DNA of 40,432 bases, taken from a virus. The stretch spans positions 1 through 40,432 of the IMG/VR virus record IMGVR_UViG_3300010885_030168; one strand, 5' to 3'. The position numbers and the translations under genes are program-made. The notes under the pieces are model-generated. The model had not been told where the DNA came from. It ran no database searches and worked only from the letters and a program-made list of their open reading frames with translations. Shown piece after piece: positions 7,190 through 14,649 of this stretch. How positions within the stretch are numbered: the first letter of the stretch is position 1; every line of letters begins with the position of its first letter.

Positions 7190-9504
7190 TTTTTTACCTT
7201 AATAGTTTCGTATTCTTTAATCAATTTTAAACTCATACTTTCTTTCATAGCTTGAGGATTGTCACCAAATTGATAACCATCAGGAGTCATTTTCTTTTCT
7301 TTACCAGCCACATCACCGTTGCCACCTTTGGTTTGTACTTGTACAGGCATTACGTGCTCCTCTGGAGTAGTGCTTGCATGATAACGTTCGTCTTTGGCTT
7401 CATCCACTTCCTGCTCTTCTGGAACATCGACTGTCTTCTGTGGAAGTCCTGGGGGTGGAGCTTCTGACGACGTTTGAGTTGCCGGGTTTGAAGTTTCTGG
7501 TTTGGCTGTATTTAATGCATTTTGTTTTGTTAGCTCTTGGCTCTGTTGTTGCCTGCTAGTCATTGCTTGCTGTAATTTTTGCATATCAGCTGGATCTGGT
7601 TGACCGTCAGCTCCTATTTTAGGCAAAGGCATTCTTTCACTTAACTCTTCGTCGTCCCCTGTACTAACAACCATGACACCTTCTGGTTTTTCTTGCGGCA
7701 TGTCACCGCCGGCCATGCCTGCTAGTTTTAGCATTTGCATTAGTTCTAATGCAGAGTTGCCATCAGCTGAAATAGTTACGCTCTTAGTACCGTCGCTGTT
7801 CATATTAGTACTGATATTCATGTTACCTTGACTGTCTTGCATATCTTGTGCGTAGCCAGCAACCGGGCTCATGCCGCATTCTTTCAATCCTGCCAGTCTG
7901 CGGAATAGATTTAAGGATTCAGACACTTTATCATCACACTTGCATTTGCTTTCCAACATGCCGCATTCCATGCACTTAGCCTCATTTACTTCTTCTTCAT
8001 TTTCACGAACTGGTTCCATGTCCCCATCGCCGTCTAAATCTGCTTGCTTTTTACCAGCAGCACGTGCCTTGGCTAGTTGTCCACTGAAATAATTGCCTTC
8101 TTCCATGTCAGCTTCATCAACAGGGACTGGAACAGGTACGCCTTTTTCACCTGACTTAGGAGGTTCACTGGTCCATACTCCGCCTTTAATAGATCCCATT
8201 GGAGGTTCTGGTTCAGATGGTGCGGTTTTTGAAGGTGTTTTTGGAGCAGGAGACACACTTCCGCCATCTATATTTTGCGGAACTGGTACATTAGGTTGTC
8301 CCTTCTTTGGTGGGTTACTAGTCCATACTCCGCCCTGAATACTACCTTCAATAATATCTTTGAAAGTTTCAACAATCATTTTATTAATAGTTGTTGAATC
8401 TTTTGACGCACTTTCAAATTGTGATTTCTTAGGGCGGCCGCGACTACGTTTCACTTGCTCACCATCACTACCCGTTTCTGTTTCACCAGTTTTACGATCG
8501 TAACGACGTGTATGCTTTATACCGCTGGCAGTTTTTTCAATTTCACCTTTAGCACCTTGACGCTTTTCGCCGGTTTTCATGTCGGTATTACGATTAGCCA
8601 CAGCTTTCATCATGTCGTCCCAACCTTCAACAATTTGTTCTTTGGTAAAGCCTGCTTCCATCATAGCTTTTATTGCTTCTTCTACTTTACGTTTATAGTT
8701 CGATTTCTGAATGTTCTTTTTCTTACCGCCCATTTCGTCTTTACCCAACCGGCCAGCAACAACATCACCCCGTGTTACTTTGTCATATGGTTTGGCATTG
8801 TTAGCTAAATTGCCGTCGTTGCCCTCGGGCAATACGCCTTTAGTACCTGCCATTGATTTTGTTTTTAGTCTTTGCTTTGTATCTTGTTGATGTTGTGTTT
8901 TATAATGTGGTGATTCTACTTGGTCAAGGTCCATCATTCTGTCAAAATCATCAGCGGCACGATTTATTCCACGATTTACTCCACGGTTAGATAAGTTAGA
9001 ATATTTGTTTTTTGAATTTTCTTCTGCCACACCTTTACCAAAAGATGTCATTGGCTTTTTGGTGACTGTAGAAGTCTTAGATGGTGTGACTTTAGTTGCC
9101 AGGCTACTCTTCCCTGGTGTTCGACCAACATCAACAACTTCTTTATCACCCTTCTTGAAATGTGGGTTCTTAGCATAAAAATCCTGATGTTGTTTATTCA
9201 TCTTGGAACTATCAATTTCACTTTCTCCCAATTTCTTGCCAGCAGCAGCGGCTTTTTGAAATTTTTCTTTGCCATACTTCTTACGGCCAATCGCAGCAGC
9301 CACAGCTTCAGGATTTTCTGCGCTACCGCCTTTTTTAACAGCGGCCACAGTTTTCTTAAATCCCATGTACTTCTCTGCTAGTACCCGATCCATATTTTCT
9401 TGTAATCGTGTTTTAGCTTTGGGCTGTGTTTGTGTAGCAGGCTGTTGTGGCTCTTGAGCTACTTTATTAAAATTATTTAGAATGTTATAAATGTTATCGC
9501 TCAT
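7186..9504 (-). CDS. Large low-complexity protein of the core operon, with internal repeats
   Basis: 772 aa, Lys/Gly/Glu/Pro/Gln-rich and probably mostly disordered. About residues 35-90 hold a basic Ala/Lys-rich segment (VLAEKYMGFKKTVAAVKK; AIGRKKYGKEKF). A degenerate repeat GGVWTSxPPKxG occurs twice (about 390-410 and 440-460). A Cys cluster C-x2-C-x6-C-x-C (about 508-525) may bind metal and is followed by LFRRLAGLKECGM, related to the LAGI motif of two neighbours. About 545-600 has Met/Asn/Ser-rich strands. It begins 2 nt after the upstream stop. A multi-site scaffold or internal head protein processed by the prohead protease is plausible but not shown. Confidence 0.7.
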   Translation of the reverse strand: MSDNIYNILNNFNKVAQEPQQPATQTQPKAKTRLQENMDRVLAEKYMGFKKTVAAVKKGGSAENPEAVAAAIGRKKYGKEKFQKAAAAGKKLGESEIDSSKMNKQHQDFYAKNPHFKKGDKEVVDVGRTPGKSSLATKVTPSKTSTVTKKPMTSFGKGVAEENSKNKYSNLSNRGVNRGINRAADDFDRMMDLDQVESPHYKTQHQQDTKQRLKTKSMAGTKGVLPEGNDGNLANNAKPYDKVTRGDVVAGRLGKDEMGGKKKNIQKSNYKRKVEEAIKAMMEAGFTKEQIVEGWDDMMKAVANRNTDMKTGEKRQGAKGEIEKTASGIKHTRRYDRKTGETETGSDGEQVKRSRGRPKKSQFESASKDSTTINKMIVETFKDIIEGSIQGGVWTSNPPKKGQPNVPVPQNIDGGSVSPAPKTPSKTAPSEPEPPMGSIKGGVWTSEPPKSGEKGVPVPVPVDEADMEEGNYFSGQLAKARAAGKKQADLDGDGDMEPVRENEEEVNEAKCMECGMLESKCKCDDKVSESLNLFRRLAGLKECGMSPVAGYAQDMQDSQGNMNISTNMNSDGTKSVTISADGNSALELMQMLKLAGMAGGDMPQEKPEGVMVVSTGDDEELSERMPLPKIGADGQPDPADMQKLQQAMTSRQQQSQELTKQNALNTAKPETSNPATQTSSEAPPPGLPQKTVDVPEEQEVDEAKDERYHASTTPEEHVMPVQVQTKGGNGDVAGKEKKMTPDGYQFGDNPQAMKESMSLKLIKEYETIKVKK
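8130..8338 (-). repeat. Intragenic repeat encoding GGVWTSxPPKxG
   Basis: Two related blocks, about 8280-8338 and 8130-8190, each encode Ile-(Gln/Lys)-Gly-Gly-Val-Trp-Thr-Ser-x-Pro-Pro-Lys and then a VPVP segment. They lie in the Pro-rich linker of the 772-aa protein and look like a short internal duplication. Confidence 0.6.
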
Positions 9505-9506
9505 GA

Positions 9507-10151
9507 TTATTTTCCGTTTCCTGCTTTCATACCACGTGGGTTAATTATTTTAGTTTTGTGTGTACCGATTGGACTTGCGCTGCCTTGCGGTAATTCGTTG
9601 GTTGTTTTTGCTACAGGTGTTTTGCCTCCAGCAGTTTCGGGATATTGGTATTTTCTAGTTTCTTCTAATTCTTTAATTAAATTAGGTATACGTGCATCGC
9701 CTACTAGAGCTTCTCCGTCTTTGCCAGGACGTTCTCTTTCCATTTTATCTTGTAGTAATACCGAGTCACCTGGTTTACCACCAATATTACTTTGTTCTAA
9801 ACCTTCTTTGGCAGCTTCATATGGACTATTTTTAGGAGTAACTTTAATACAAGATAAATTAATTCCTGCACGTTCTGCAATCAATACCTTAACTTGTTCG
9901 TCGTTACAAGGATAGTGAAAACTTGCATCCATAATATGAATTTCAACAGGACCCATATTAGGAAATTCTGGATTTTCTTGAATTGGCAAACGTTTAGGTT
10001 TGGTGATAGAATCTAATTTATATGCCTCTAAAACAGTTTTAATTTTTCCTATCAGATCGTCTGGAAGTTCGCAGGCCAATCTGATTCTGAAATCAAACGT
10101 TTTATGACTTTCTGTGAGATAAGCTTTAAACGATTTCATTTTAATTCCCAT
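9507..10151 (-). CDS. Probable internal head protein with candidate capsid-targeting leader MKSFKAYLTE
   Basis: The frame is open from a TTG at 10178, but the plausible starts are ATG 10151 (MGIKMKSF) or ATG 10139 (MKSFKAYLTE-S). MKSFKAYLTE-S matches the T4 capsid-targeting sequence MKTYQEFIAE-A residue by residue in character (K-S/T-aromatic-x-x-aromatic-I/L-x-E) and has a gp21-type site. Residues after the leader form a compact alpha/beta domain of about 100 aa (FDFRIRLACELPDDLIGKIK; EIHIMDASFHYPCNDEQVKVLI). About 100 Pro/Gly/Lys-rich residues follow. A late-promoter octamer ends 7 nt before ATG 10151, favouring that start. It is the first gene of the core operon. Confidence 0.72.
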   Translation of the reverse strand: MGIKMKSFKAYLTESHKTFDFRIRLACELPDDLIGKIKTVLEAYKLDSITKPKRLPIQENPEFPNMGPVEIHIMDASFHYPCNDEQVKVLIAERAGINLSCIKVTPKNSPYEAAKEGLEQSNIGGKPGDSVLLQDKMERERPGKDGEALVGDARIPNLIKELEETRKYQYPETAGGKTPVAKTTNELPQGSASPIGTHKTKIINPRGMKAGNGK

Positions 10152-10158
10152 TATACGA

Positions 10159-10166
10159 TATTTATT
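10159..10166 (-). promoter_or_regulatory. T4-type late promoter element, leaderless arrangement, for the core operon
   Basis: AATAAATA on the minus strand, one mismatch to TATAAATA. The seven bases TCGTATA precede the ATG at 10151, predicting an untranslated leader of about 2 nt. If ATG 10139 is used, the leader is about 14 nt. Confidence 0.55.
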
Positions 10167-10178
10167 AAAAGTTGGCAA

Positions 10179-10667
10179 TTATTGCTTGGGCTTGTTTAAT
10201 ATCTGAGCCAGTAAAGCATTTCGATCTAATACTACACCTTGCCCGTCAATTGATTCGCCTACAGCACCATCTTGTTTTAATTGATGGTCCAGCCTCATTT
10301 TTTTAAGTTGCAAATCAACCATTTTTAATTTTTTATCCAATTTGGCTTGTTTTGCTGTAATTGCATGACCCAGTAACACGCCAGCTGTTTGAAACACCTG
10401 TCCACTGAATCTTGCTTCCATGTTCATCCCCAAATCCATTAAATCGTTAAATTTATCTTTGGCAAGCTTTGCTAGTTCGTCCATTTCTTGATCGCTGGCA
10501 TCTAATCCTTTAACATGGGGCAACGCTTCGTCTATTTTGTCAATGGCTTTGTCAATATCTGCAAATACTGCTTTTTTTTCTTCTAGTGCAACTGAGGCTT
10601 GTTCGTGAGTTAAGTCTTCAGGAATGTTGTCTGGCAGATTGAATAATTCTTCTAATTTTCGTGTCAT
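10179..10667 (-). CDS. 16: Probable terminase small subunit gp16
   Basis: A 162-aa, all-helical acidic protein; T4 gp16 is 164 aa. Residues 20-60 (EQASVALEEKKAVFADIDKA) and 75-140 (FNDLMDLGMNMEARFSGQ; AKQAKLDKKLKMVDLQLKKM) form coiled-coil helices like the central oligomerising helices of gp16. The segment with a helix, a small-residue turn and TAKQAKLDKKL resembles the gp16 pattern of a helix, MGQMTTTNREILKL and a further helix. gp16 forms a ring that recognises DNA and stimulates the gp17 ATPase. It lies after gp4 and before the core operon, not next to gp17 as in T4. A different helical head protein is possible. Confidence 0.6.
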   Translation of the reverse strand: MTRKLEELFNLPDNIPEDLTHEQASVALEEKKAVFADIDKAIDKIDEALPHVKGLDASDQEMDELAKLAKDKFNDLMDLGMNMEARFSGQVFQTAGVLLGHAITAKQAKLDKKLKMVDLQLKKMRLDHQLKQDGAVGESIDGQGVVLDRNALLAQILNKPKQ

Positions 10668-10675
10668 AGTAACGG

Positions 10676-10683
10676 TATTTACC
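10676..10683 (-). promoter_or_regulatory. Weak late-promoter-like element before probable gp16
   Basis: GGTAAATA on the minus strand has two mismatches to TATAAATA and lies 8 nt before the ATG at 10667, predicting a leader of about 3 nt. It overlaps the last codons of gp4. Confidence 0.3.
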
Positions 10684-11113
10684 GTTTTTTAGTACCAGTA
10701 AAAATATCGGTTTCGTTAACTACTCTGAATGTTAACCCTTGTGCAGCACAGAATTTTCTTGCGGCGTCCCATTTATACATATTAAGAGCTACTGCTGCTT
10801 TATCTCTTATACTCTTTGCAGCTTCCATTGTTGTTTCTTTAGTTGGTTTAACTTCAATCACTTCACCATGTCTTTTACCGTTTTTATCAACATAAATGAT
10901 TAAAAAATCAGGAACATAAATTGTATTTTTTCCAGTAAATGGATTTTTATAATTAACATGAATGGCTTCGCTGGCCCATTGTACTACTGCGGGATTGTTA
11001 TCACAAAATCTCATAAAAGCAAATTCCCAACTTGACCTATATGTCGGTTCTCGCTTTCCAACATATTTGGTAGGATTTTGTACTGTGTATTTTCCCTGAC
11101 TGTACTTGCTCAT
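10679..11113 (-). CDS. 4: Head completion protein gp4 (nuclease-fold)
   Basis: 144 aa against about 150 for T4 gp4. The N-terminal YRSSWEFAFMRFCD, the central YVPDFLIIYVDKNGK, EVIEVKP, and the C-terminal AVALNMYKWDAARKFC and FRVVNETDIF are typical of this family. E30, D69 and E87-x-K89 form the PD-(D/E)xK-type set seen in TnsA-like nucleases. In T4 gp4 is needed to finish DNA-filled heads before tails join and is thought to trim or stabilise the DNA end. The start overlaps the previous stop (ATGA). This is one of the clearest identifications in the window. Confidence 0.88.
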   Translation of the reverse strand: MSKYSQGKYTVQNPTKYVGKREPTYRSSWEFAFMRFCDNNPAVVQWASEAIHVNYKNPFTGKNTIYVPDFLIIYVDKNGKRHGEVIEVKPTKETTMEAAKSIRDKAAVALNMYKWDAARKFCAAQGLTFRVVNETDIFTGTKKR

Positions 11114-11511
11114 GACACTATAGATCTAGTTACATAAGAATTTGTTGTCGGTTGCTGCTTTATTCCAAGATAGCTGGTATTCACTCTAGAAATATTTAGA
11201 TATAAAGCCAGTGCCGCCGATAAGTCTGATGAGGACATGCTTTGAAAAGAACTAAGAACTGTTAACGGATCTTCTCTCTGTGCCTGTGCAGTTTCAATTA
11301 CTGCTTGTACAAGTATTTTTGCACTTTCAATATTATCAGTCTGTTGTTGAAAATAACTCAATATAGCATCATTGATATTTTGATTTAATTCCAAAGAAGG
11401 GTCAAAATAATTGTTAAAATATTTTGTAGTTTTAGTCAATCCCGAACTATTAAGATTTGTTGGGCCTGATACTTGTAATTGACTTAATTGATCCATACTG
11501 TTATTATCCAT
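11110..11511 (-). CDS. Conserved small structural-type protein between the baseplate gene and gp4
   Basis: 133 aa from the ATG at 11511. A GTG at 11520 is in frame, but the ATG has AGGTGA 5 nt upstream, so I prefer it. The helical core (LNQNINDAILSYFQQQ; IESAKILVQAVIETAQAQ; LTVLSSFQSMSSSDLSAALA) is followed by the tail LNISRVNTSYLGIKQQPTTN, a pattern I associate with a small protein found beside gp4 and tail genes in marine T4-like phages. Its function is unknown. It overlaps the upstream stop by 8 nt and the next start by 4 nt, so it is translationally coupled and probably a virion or tail-assembly protein. Confidence 0.7.
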   Translation of the reverse strand: MDNNSMDQLSQLQVSGPTNLNSSGLTKTTKYFNNYFDPSLELNQNINDAILSYFQQQTDNIESAKILVQAVIETAQAQREDPLTVLSSFQSMSSSDLSAALALYLNISRVNTSYLGIKQQPTTNSYVTRSIVS

Positions 11512-13969
11512 CGAAATCACCTAAACTTTGATTATTTTCCCATATAGCTTGATCGCTGGGGCCAGACAAATCAACACCATTGGCCACGTCTTGTGCTACT
11601 ATATCATTTATGCTATCAATTGCGGATTGATTCATTGAGTTCCATTGCTCTTCTGTAAGTGCAGTAGGCTGAAGCGAAGGGTCTCCATAGTATAAGTAGT
11701 CCCCTGAACCAGTATATATTGGATTTCCGCTACCATCTGTCCATAAACCACCATATGGCGCTTCTATAGCAGCCGAGTCTGTATTTTGTCCTGGTGATTT
11801 GTTGAAGAAGCTTAACAGGCCAGTGTCATTTGATCCTGGGGTCAATGTTTCTTTACCATCTGTACTAATAGCGCGAACCGTTCCATCTTTATATACAAAC
11901 AATGAAGACCCGTCATCAAATATTTGTTTAGATACAGTATTATCCAGTGGTGTAGTTGCGTTATATCCGCCCGATCCGGTCCATGTACTTGCAACGTTTC
12001 TAATTTGTCCTGTTGCGGAATCAAATCCCTGTGTTACTGCGCCTGTTGCCTTGTTAATTATAACTTGTAATCCGTTATTAACCGCACGACCTACGGCTGC
12101 TCCTGTTGCTGTAGATACCGCGCCAGACACAACCCGACCAATAACAGAATTTCCTAGACCAGTGTTGTTCAATGCACCATATAAACTTTGGCCAGCATAT
12201 AGCCCTGCCCCAGCGCCGGTTGCTCCGGCAAGAGTATTAGTAAACAATGCAGACGTGCTATTTCCCACAGTATACACTAATCCAGTTGTAGGATCTGTTC
12301 TATACTGAACACTGTTTGCTGGAGACATAACTCCCTGTGCTGCCAGAGTTCGTGAGTCAATTGGATTTGTATTAATATTTTGATTTGGCAATCCTATGAC
12401 GTTATTACTGTTTGAACCTGGAATAACTTGTAAAGTGTTGCCTGTTACTGAATCATACCTGACTTGTGTTCCGTCGCGGTATTGATTAACAATAATTTCT
12501 TGACCTGACGGATCTGTAACTGTTTGTGCATACAATAAATTTTCACTTAAGTTGCTGGGATTATAGCTGCCCGACTGTGTACCAGATACTTGTATTTTGG
12601 ATATTGCATTACCTTGACTATCATAATAAACAGCAGTAGCAGTTCCAGTAACTGGTTGCAGTGAAGAAGCATTTACAATAACCCGACCTGTGTTGTCTAC
12701 TACGTCTGTTACCGCGGTACTACCAACAGTTGCAGGGAATATCCCACTTACTGCATTATTAATTCCGCGATTTATCTGAGAACTTACATAGTTTATTCCA
12801 CCATCTACTGCATTAACAGCAGCACCTGTTACTGCGCCAACAGCACTGCCTGCTATAGTTGCACCAAAATTAGGCACAGTGCTAGCATAAGGATAATTTC
12901 CTATTGCTCCACCGGATACGACTCCTGACCCGTTAATACCAGCAGGGCCGCCGCCTAATGTAGGAAATACATAATTCAATCCTTGATTAACTGCACTGTT
13001 AAGAATACCAACACCCATTGAGCCCAAAGTTGTTCCAACTACCGTTTTGAGATTTACATTTTTTAAATTATTATATAATCTAAACATAGACAATAGACTA
13101 GACAACGGACCGCCGGCACCACTTGATCCATCTGGTTTTCTAAGATCTTTGGGAACTGAATCTAATACACCTAAAAATCCTGCATCTGTGTAGATATTAG
13201 TTACACTAGTGCTAATTGGGCTACTAGCATTATCATAATGTAATAACGAAAAACCGTCTACGCTAACTGGGTTTACAAACCCAGTAAAATATTTGACTGT
13301 TTCATACGCCACCGTCATTTTGTTTTCCATTAAACTTCTATCATTTGAAGAATCATGTTCACCGTGTTGCCAACCTGTTATGATAGGATTAACTAAAAGG
13401 TACTCAGTAAATCGTTTATTGTGTAAACTAAAAATTCTGATATTTTTTATAAAATTCGGTACCGAACTATTTCTTGGGCTATAACCCCACCCAATTTTGT
13501 TTCTTGGCACGTACTTCTCTGGTCGGGAATAATCATTTACATTATAATCACTGTCTCTATAGTAATACGTATAATAATCATTCCAAAAATTTGTAATTAC
13601 ATCTGCTGCATCATCATGAAAAGTAAGATTAACTGGATCATATTGAATATTAGTTTGTACAATATTTTTTCTATTATATGCATTAAGAGTCTTGGTACCT
13701 ATGCTAAATTTTGGTAAGTCAACTCTTTTAACTAACATCCCAGTTTCTAAATTTTGAAATCTATCAGCAAAACTTAAAACTCCCCCAAGAAATCCACTAC
13801 CCAATTGAGTTTGGCTTGGATCTATATTAATTACAACATAATATAAAAAACTTTGCTTGGGTGCTAATCTATATGTATCTGCAACAAACAATTTAGTTGC
13901 ATGATCATACGGATGTGTGAACGTCCCTTTAGCTAAAGGTTTTAAATCAGCGTTATATAATGAGGCCAT
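11504..13969 (-). CDS. Tube-like baseplate protein (gp48/gp54 type) with long Gly/Ala-rich C-terminal extension
   Basis: 821 aa. Residues about 40-235 have tail-tube-fold features (FLYYVVINID; GMLVKRVDLPKFSIGTKTLN; IQYDPVNLTFHDD; KMTVAYETVKYFTGFV) as in T4 gp19-related tube initiator and cap proteins gp54 and gp48. From about 285 the protein turns Gly/Ala/Ser/Asn-rich with hydrophobic runs. Three stretches share the pattern A-V-N/D-x-G-L/I-x-V (about 326-334, 386-394, 629-637), interleaved with beta-rich RHS-like text (VYYDSQGNAISKIQVSG). T4 gp48 and gp54 are far shorter, so the extension is unusual and may reach into the tube lumen or act in tape-measure or membrane contact. Which of gp48 or gp54 it replaces cannot be decided. 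Its late promoter ends 5 nt before the ATG and no Shine-Dalgarno sequence is seen. Confidence 0.72.
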   Translation of the reverse strand: MASLYNADLKPLAKGTFTHPYDHATKLFVADTYRLAPKQSFLYYVVINIDPSQTQLGSGFLGGVLSFADRFQNLETGMLVKRVDLPKFSIGTKTLNAYNRKNIVQTNIQYDPVNLTFHDDAADVITNFWNDYYTYYYRDSDYNVNDYSRPEKYVPRNKIGWGYSPRNSSVPNFIKNIRIFSLHNKRFTEYLLVNPIITGWQHGEHDSSNDRSLMENKMTVAYETVKYFTGFVNPVSVDGFSLLHYDNASSPISTSVTNIYTDAGFLGVLDSVPKDLRKPDGSSGAGGPLSSLLSMFRLYNNLKNVNLKTVVGTTLGSMGVGILNSAVNQGLNYVFPTLGGGPAGINGSGVVSGGAIGNYPYASTVPNFGATIAGSAVGAVTGAAVNAVDGGINYVSSQINRGINNAVSGIFPATVGSTAVTDVVDNTGRVIVNASSLQPVTGTATAVYYDSQGNAISKIQVSGTQSGSYNPSNLSENLLYAQTVTDPSGQEIIVNQYRDGTQVRYDSVTGNTLQVIPGSNSNNVIGLPNQNINTNPIDSRTLAAQGVMSPANSVQYRTDPTTGLVYTVGNSTSALFTNTLAGATGAGAGLYAGQSLYGALNNTGLGNSVIGRVVSGAVSTATGAAVGRAVNNGLQVIINKATGAVTQGFDSATGQIRNVASTWTGSGGYNATTPLDNTVSKQIFDDGSSLFVYKDGTVRAISTDGKETLTPGSNDTGLLSFFNKSPGQNTDSAAIEAPYGGLWTDGSGNPIYTGSGDYLYYGDPSLQPTALTEEQWNSMNQSAIDSINDIVAQDVANGVDLSGPSDQAIWENNQSLGDFDG
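12050..13040 (-). repeat. Repeated Gly/Ala-rich hydrophobic segments inside the baseplate protein
   Basis: Three divergent copies of A-V-N/D-x-G-L/I-x-V, preceded by glycine-zipper-like runs (GSMGVGILNS; GSAVGAVTGAAV; VSGAVSTATGAAVG). They look like internally duplicated units, seen at protein rather than DNA level. Confidence 0.5.
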
Positions 13970-13974
13970 ACTAA

Positions 13975-13982
13975 TATTTATT
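13975..13982 (-). promoter_or_regulatory. T4-type late promoter element, leaderless arrangement
   Basis: AATAAATA on the minus strand with only TTAGT between it and the ATG at 13969. The expected late start point coincides with the A of the start codon. It lies directly after the terminator at 13987-14012. Confidence 0.6.
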
Positions 13983-13986
13983 CAAT

Positions 13987-14012
13987 AAAAAAGCTCGCCG
14001 AAGCGAGCTTTG
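13987..14012 (-). terminator. Intrinsic terminator after gp19
   Basis: A perfect 8-bp stem (AAGCTCGC at 13991-13998 with GCGAGCTT at 14003-14010), closed on the minus strand by a UUCG tetraloop and followed by a run of six U. It ends the gp18-gp19 transcript about 20 nt after the gp19 stop, immediately before the next late promoter. Confidence 0.9.
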
Positions 14013-14030
14013 CGGGTGAAGAATTTCTTT

Positions 14031-14648
14031 TTATCCTGTAATAGCAGCAGTGTTAAACTGTGTTATACCAGGACTGCCTACTCCGCCGCCTGTTGTTTGT
14101 ATAGCATTATCGTAACGTATACTCATAGTTATAGTAACAATCTCGTTGCTACCATAGTCGACGTCATTATAATTCACATCTGTTAAGAAACATCCATATA
14201 GTTGCCATGTTTCTAGCACTGTTGGTTCAACAGTACCGTTTGCACCATCTAACATTTCTAGTGTAGTCATGAACTTGTAATCGATTCCGGAGCTTGCACT
14301 TGCCTGTTCCATAAAGTCGAATTGCTTTTGTAACTGTTCGCCCACTAATCTAGAAACATTGCCGCCTGCATCATCACGTAATGATACTGCAACTGCATTC
14401 CAAGTTGGACGACCAGCCAAATAAACTCGGCTATTGTACACAGGAACTTCAATTGGATCAAATGTTACTTGTGGACGAGCAAACGTCATAATTTGCTTTG
14501 TTAATTCTGTCTTAGGATTACTTACGCCAAAATTGTCAAATGTAGCTCTAAATCTAAATTTGAGTTTTGGCATTAATAAGCCTTGGTTGGTAGCACTTTG
14601 GTTACCACCCAATGGGACTGTAAATCTTGTTAACGATGAAACTGCCAT
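14031..14648 (-). CDS. 19: Tail tube protein gp19
   Basis: A 205-aa protein; T4 gp19 is 163 aa. Conserved tube-fold text is visible: LMPKLKFRFRATFDNFG, FARPQVTFDPIEVPVYNSRVYLAG, TWNAVAVSLRDDAGGNVSRL, EMLDGANGTVEP, ETWQLYGCFLTDVNYNDVDY and EIVTITMSIRYDNA. Hexameric rings of this protein stack to form the tube through which DNA passes. It starts 2 nt after the gp18 stop, with AGGAG supplied by the end of gp18. A strong terminator follows, so gp18 and gp19 form a two-gene unit. The extra length is a Gly/Thr-rich C-terminus. Confidence 0.88.
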   Translation of the reverse strand: MAVSSLTRFTVPLGGNQSATNQGLLMPKLKFRFRATFDNFGVSNPKTELTKQIMTFARPQVTFDPIEVPVYNSRVYLAGRPTWNAVAVSLRDDAGGNVSRLVGEQLQKQFDFMEQASASSGIDYKFMTTLEMLDGANGTVEPTVLETWQLYGCFLTDVNYNDVDYGSNEIVTITMSIRYDNAIQTTGGGVGSPGITQFNTAAITG

Positions 14649-14649
14649 A

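Noticed and set aside
8093-8808. Long + strand frames opposite the 772-aa protein
   Set aside because: Shadow frames of a Lys/Pro/Gly-rich coding sequence. No promoter or ribosome-binding site, and no known motif.
10152-10178. TTG start at 10178 for the first core-operon gene
   Set aside because: It would place the late-promoter octamer inside the coding region and hide the MKSFKAYLTE leader. The ATGs at 10151 or 10139 are more credible.
11799-12308. 169-aa + strand frame opposite the baseplate protein
   Set aside because: Composition (Pro/Val/Ala) mirrors Gly/Ala/Asn codons of the real gene, and no ribosome-binding site is seen.
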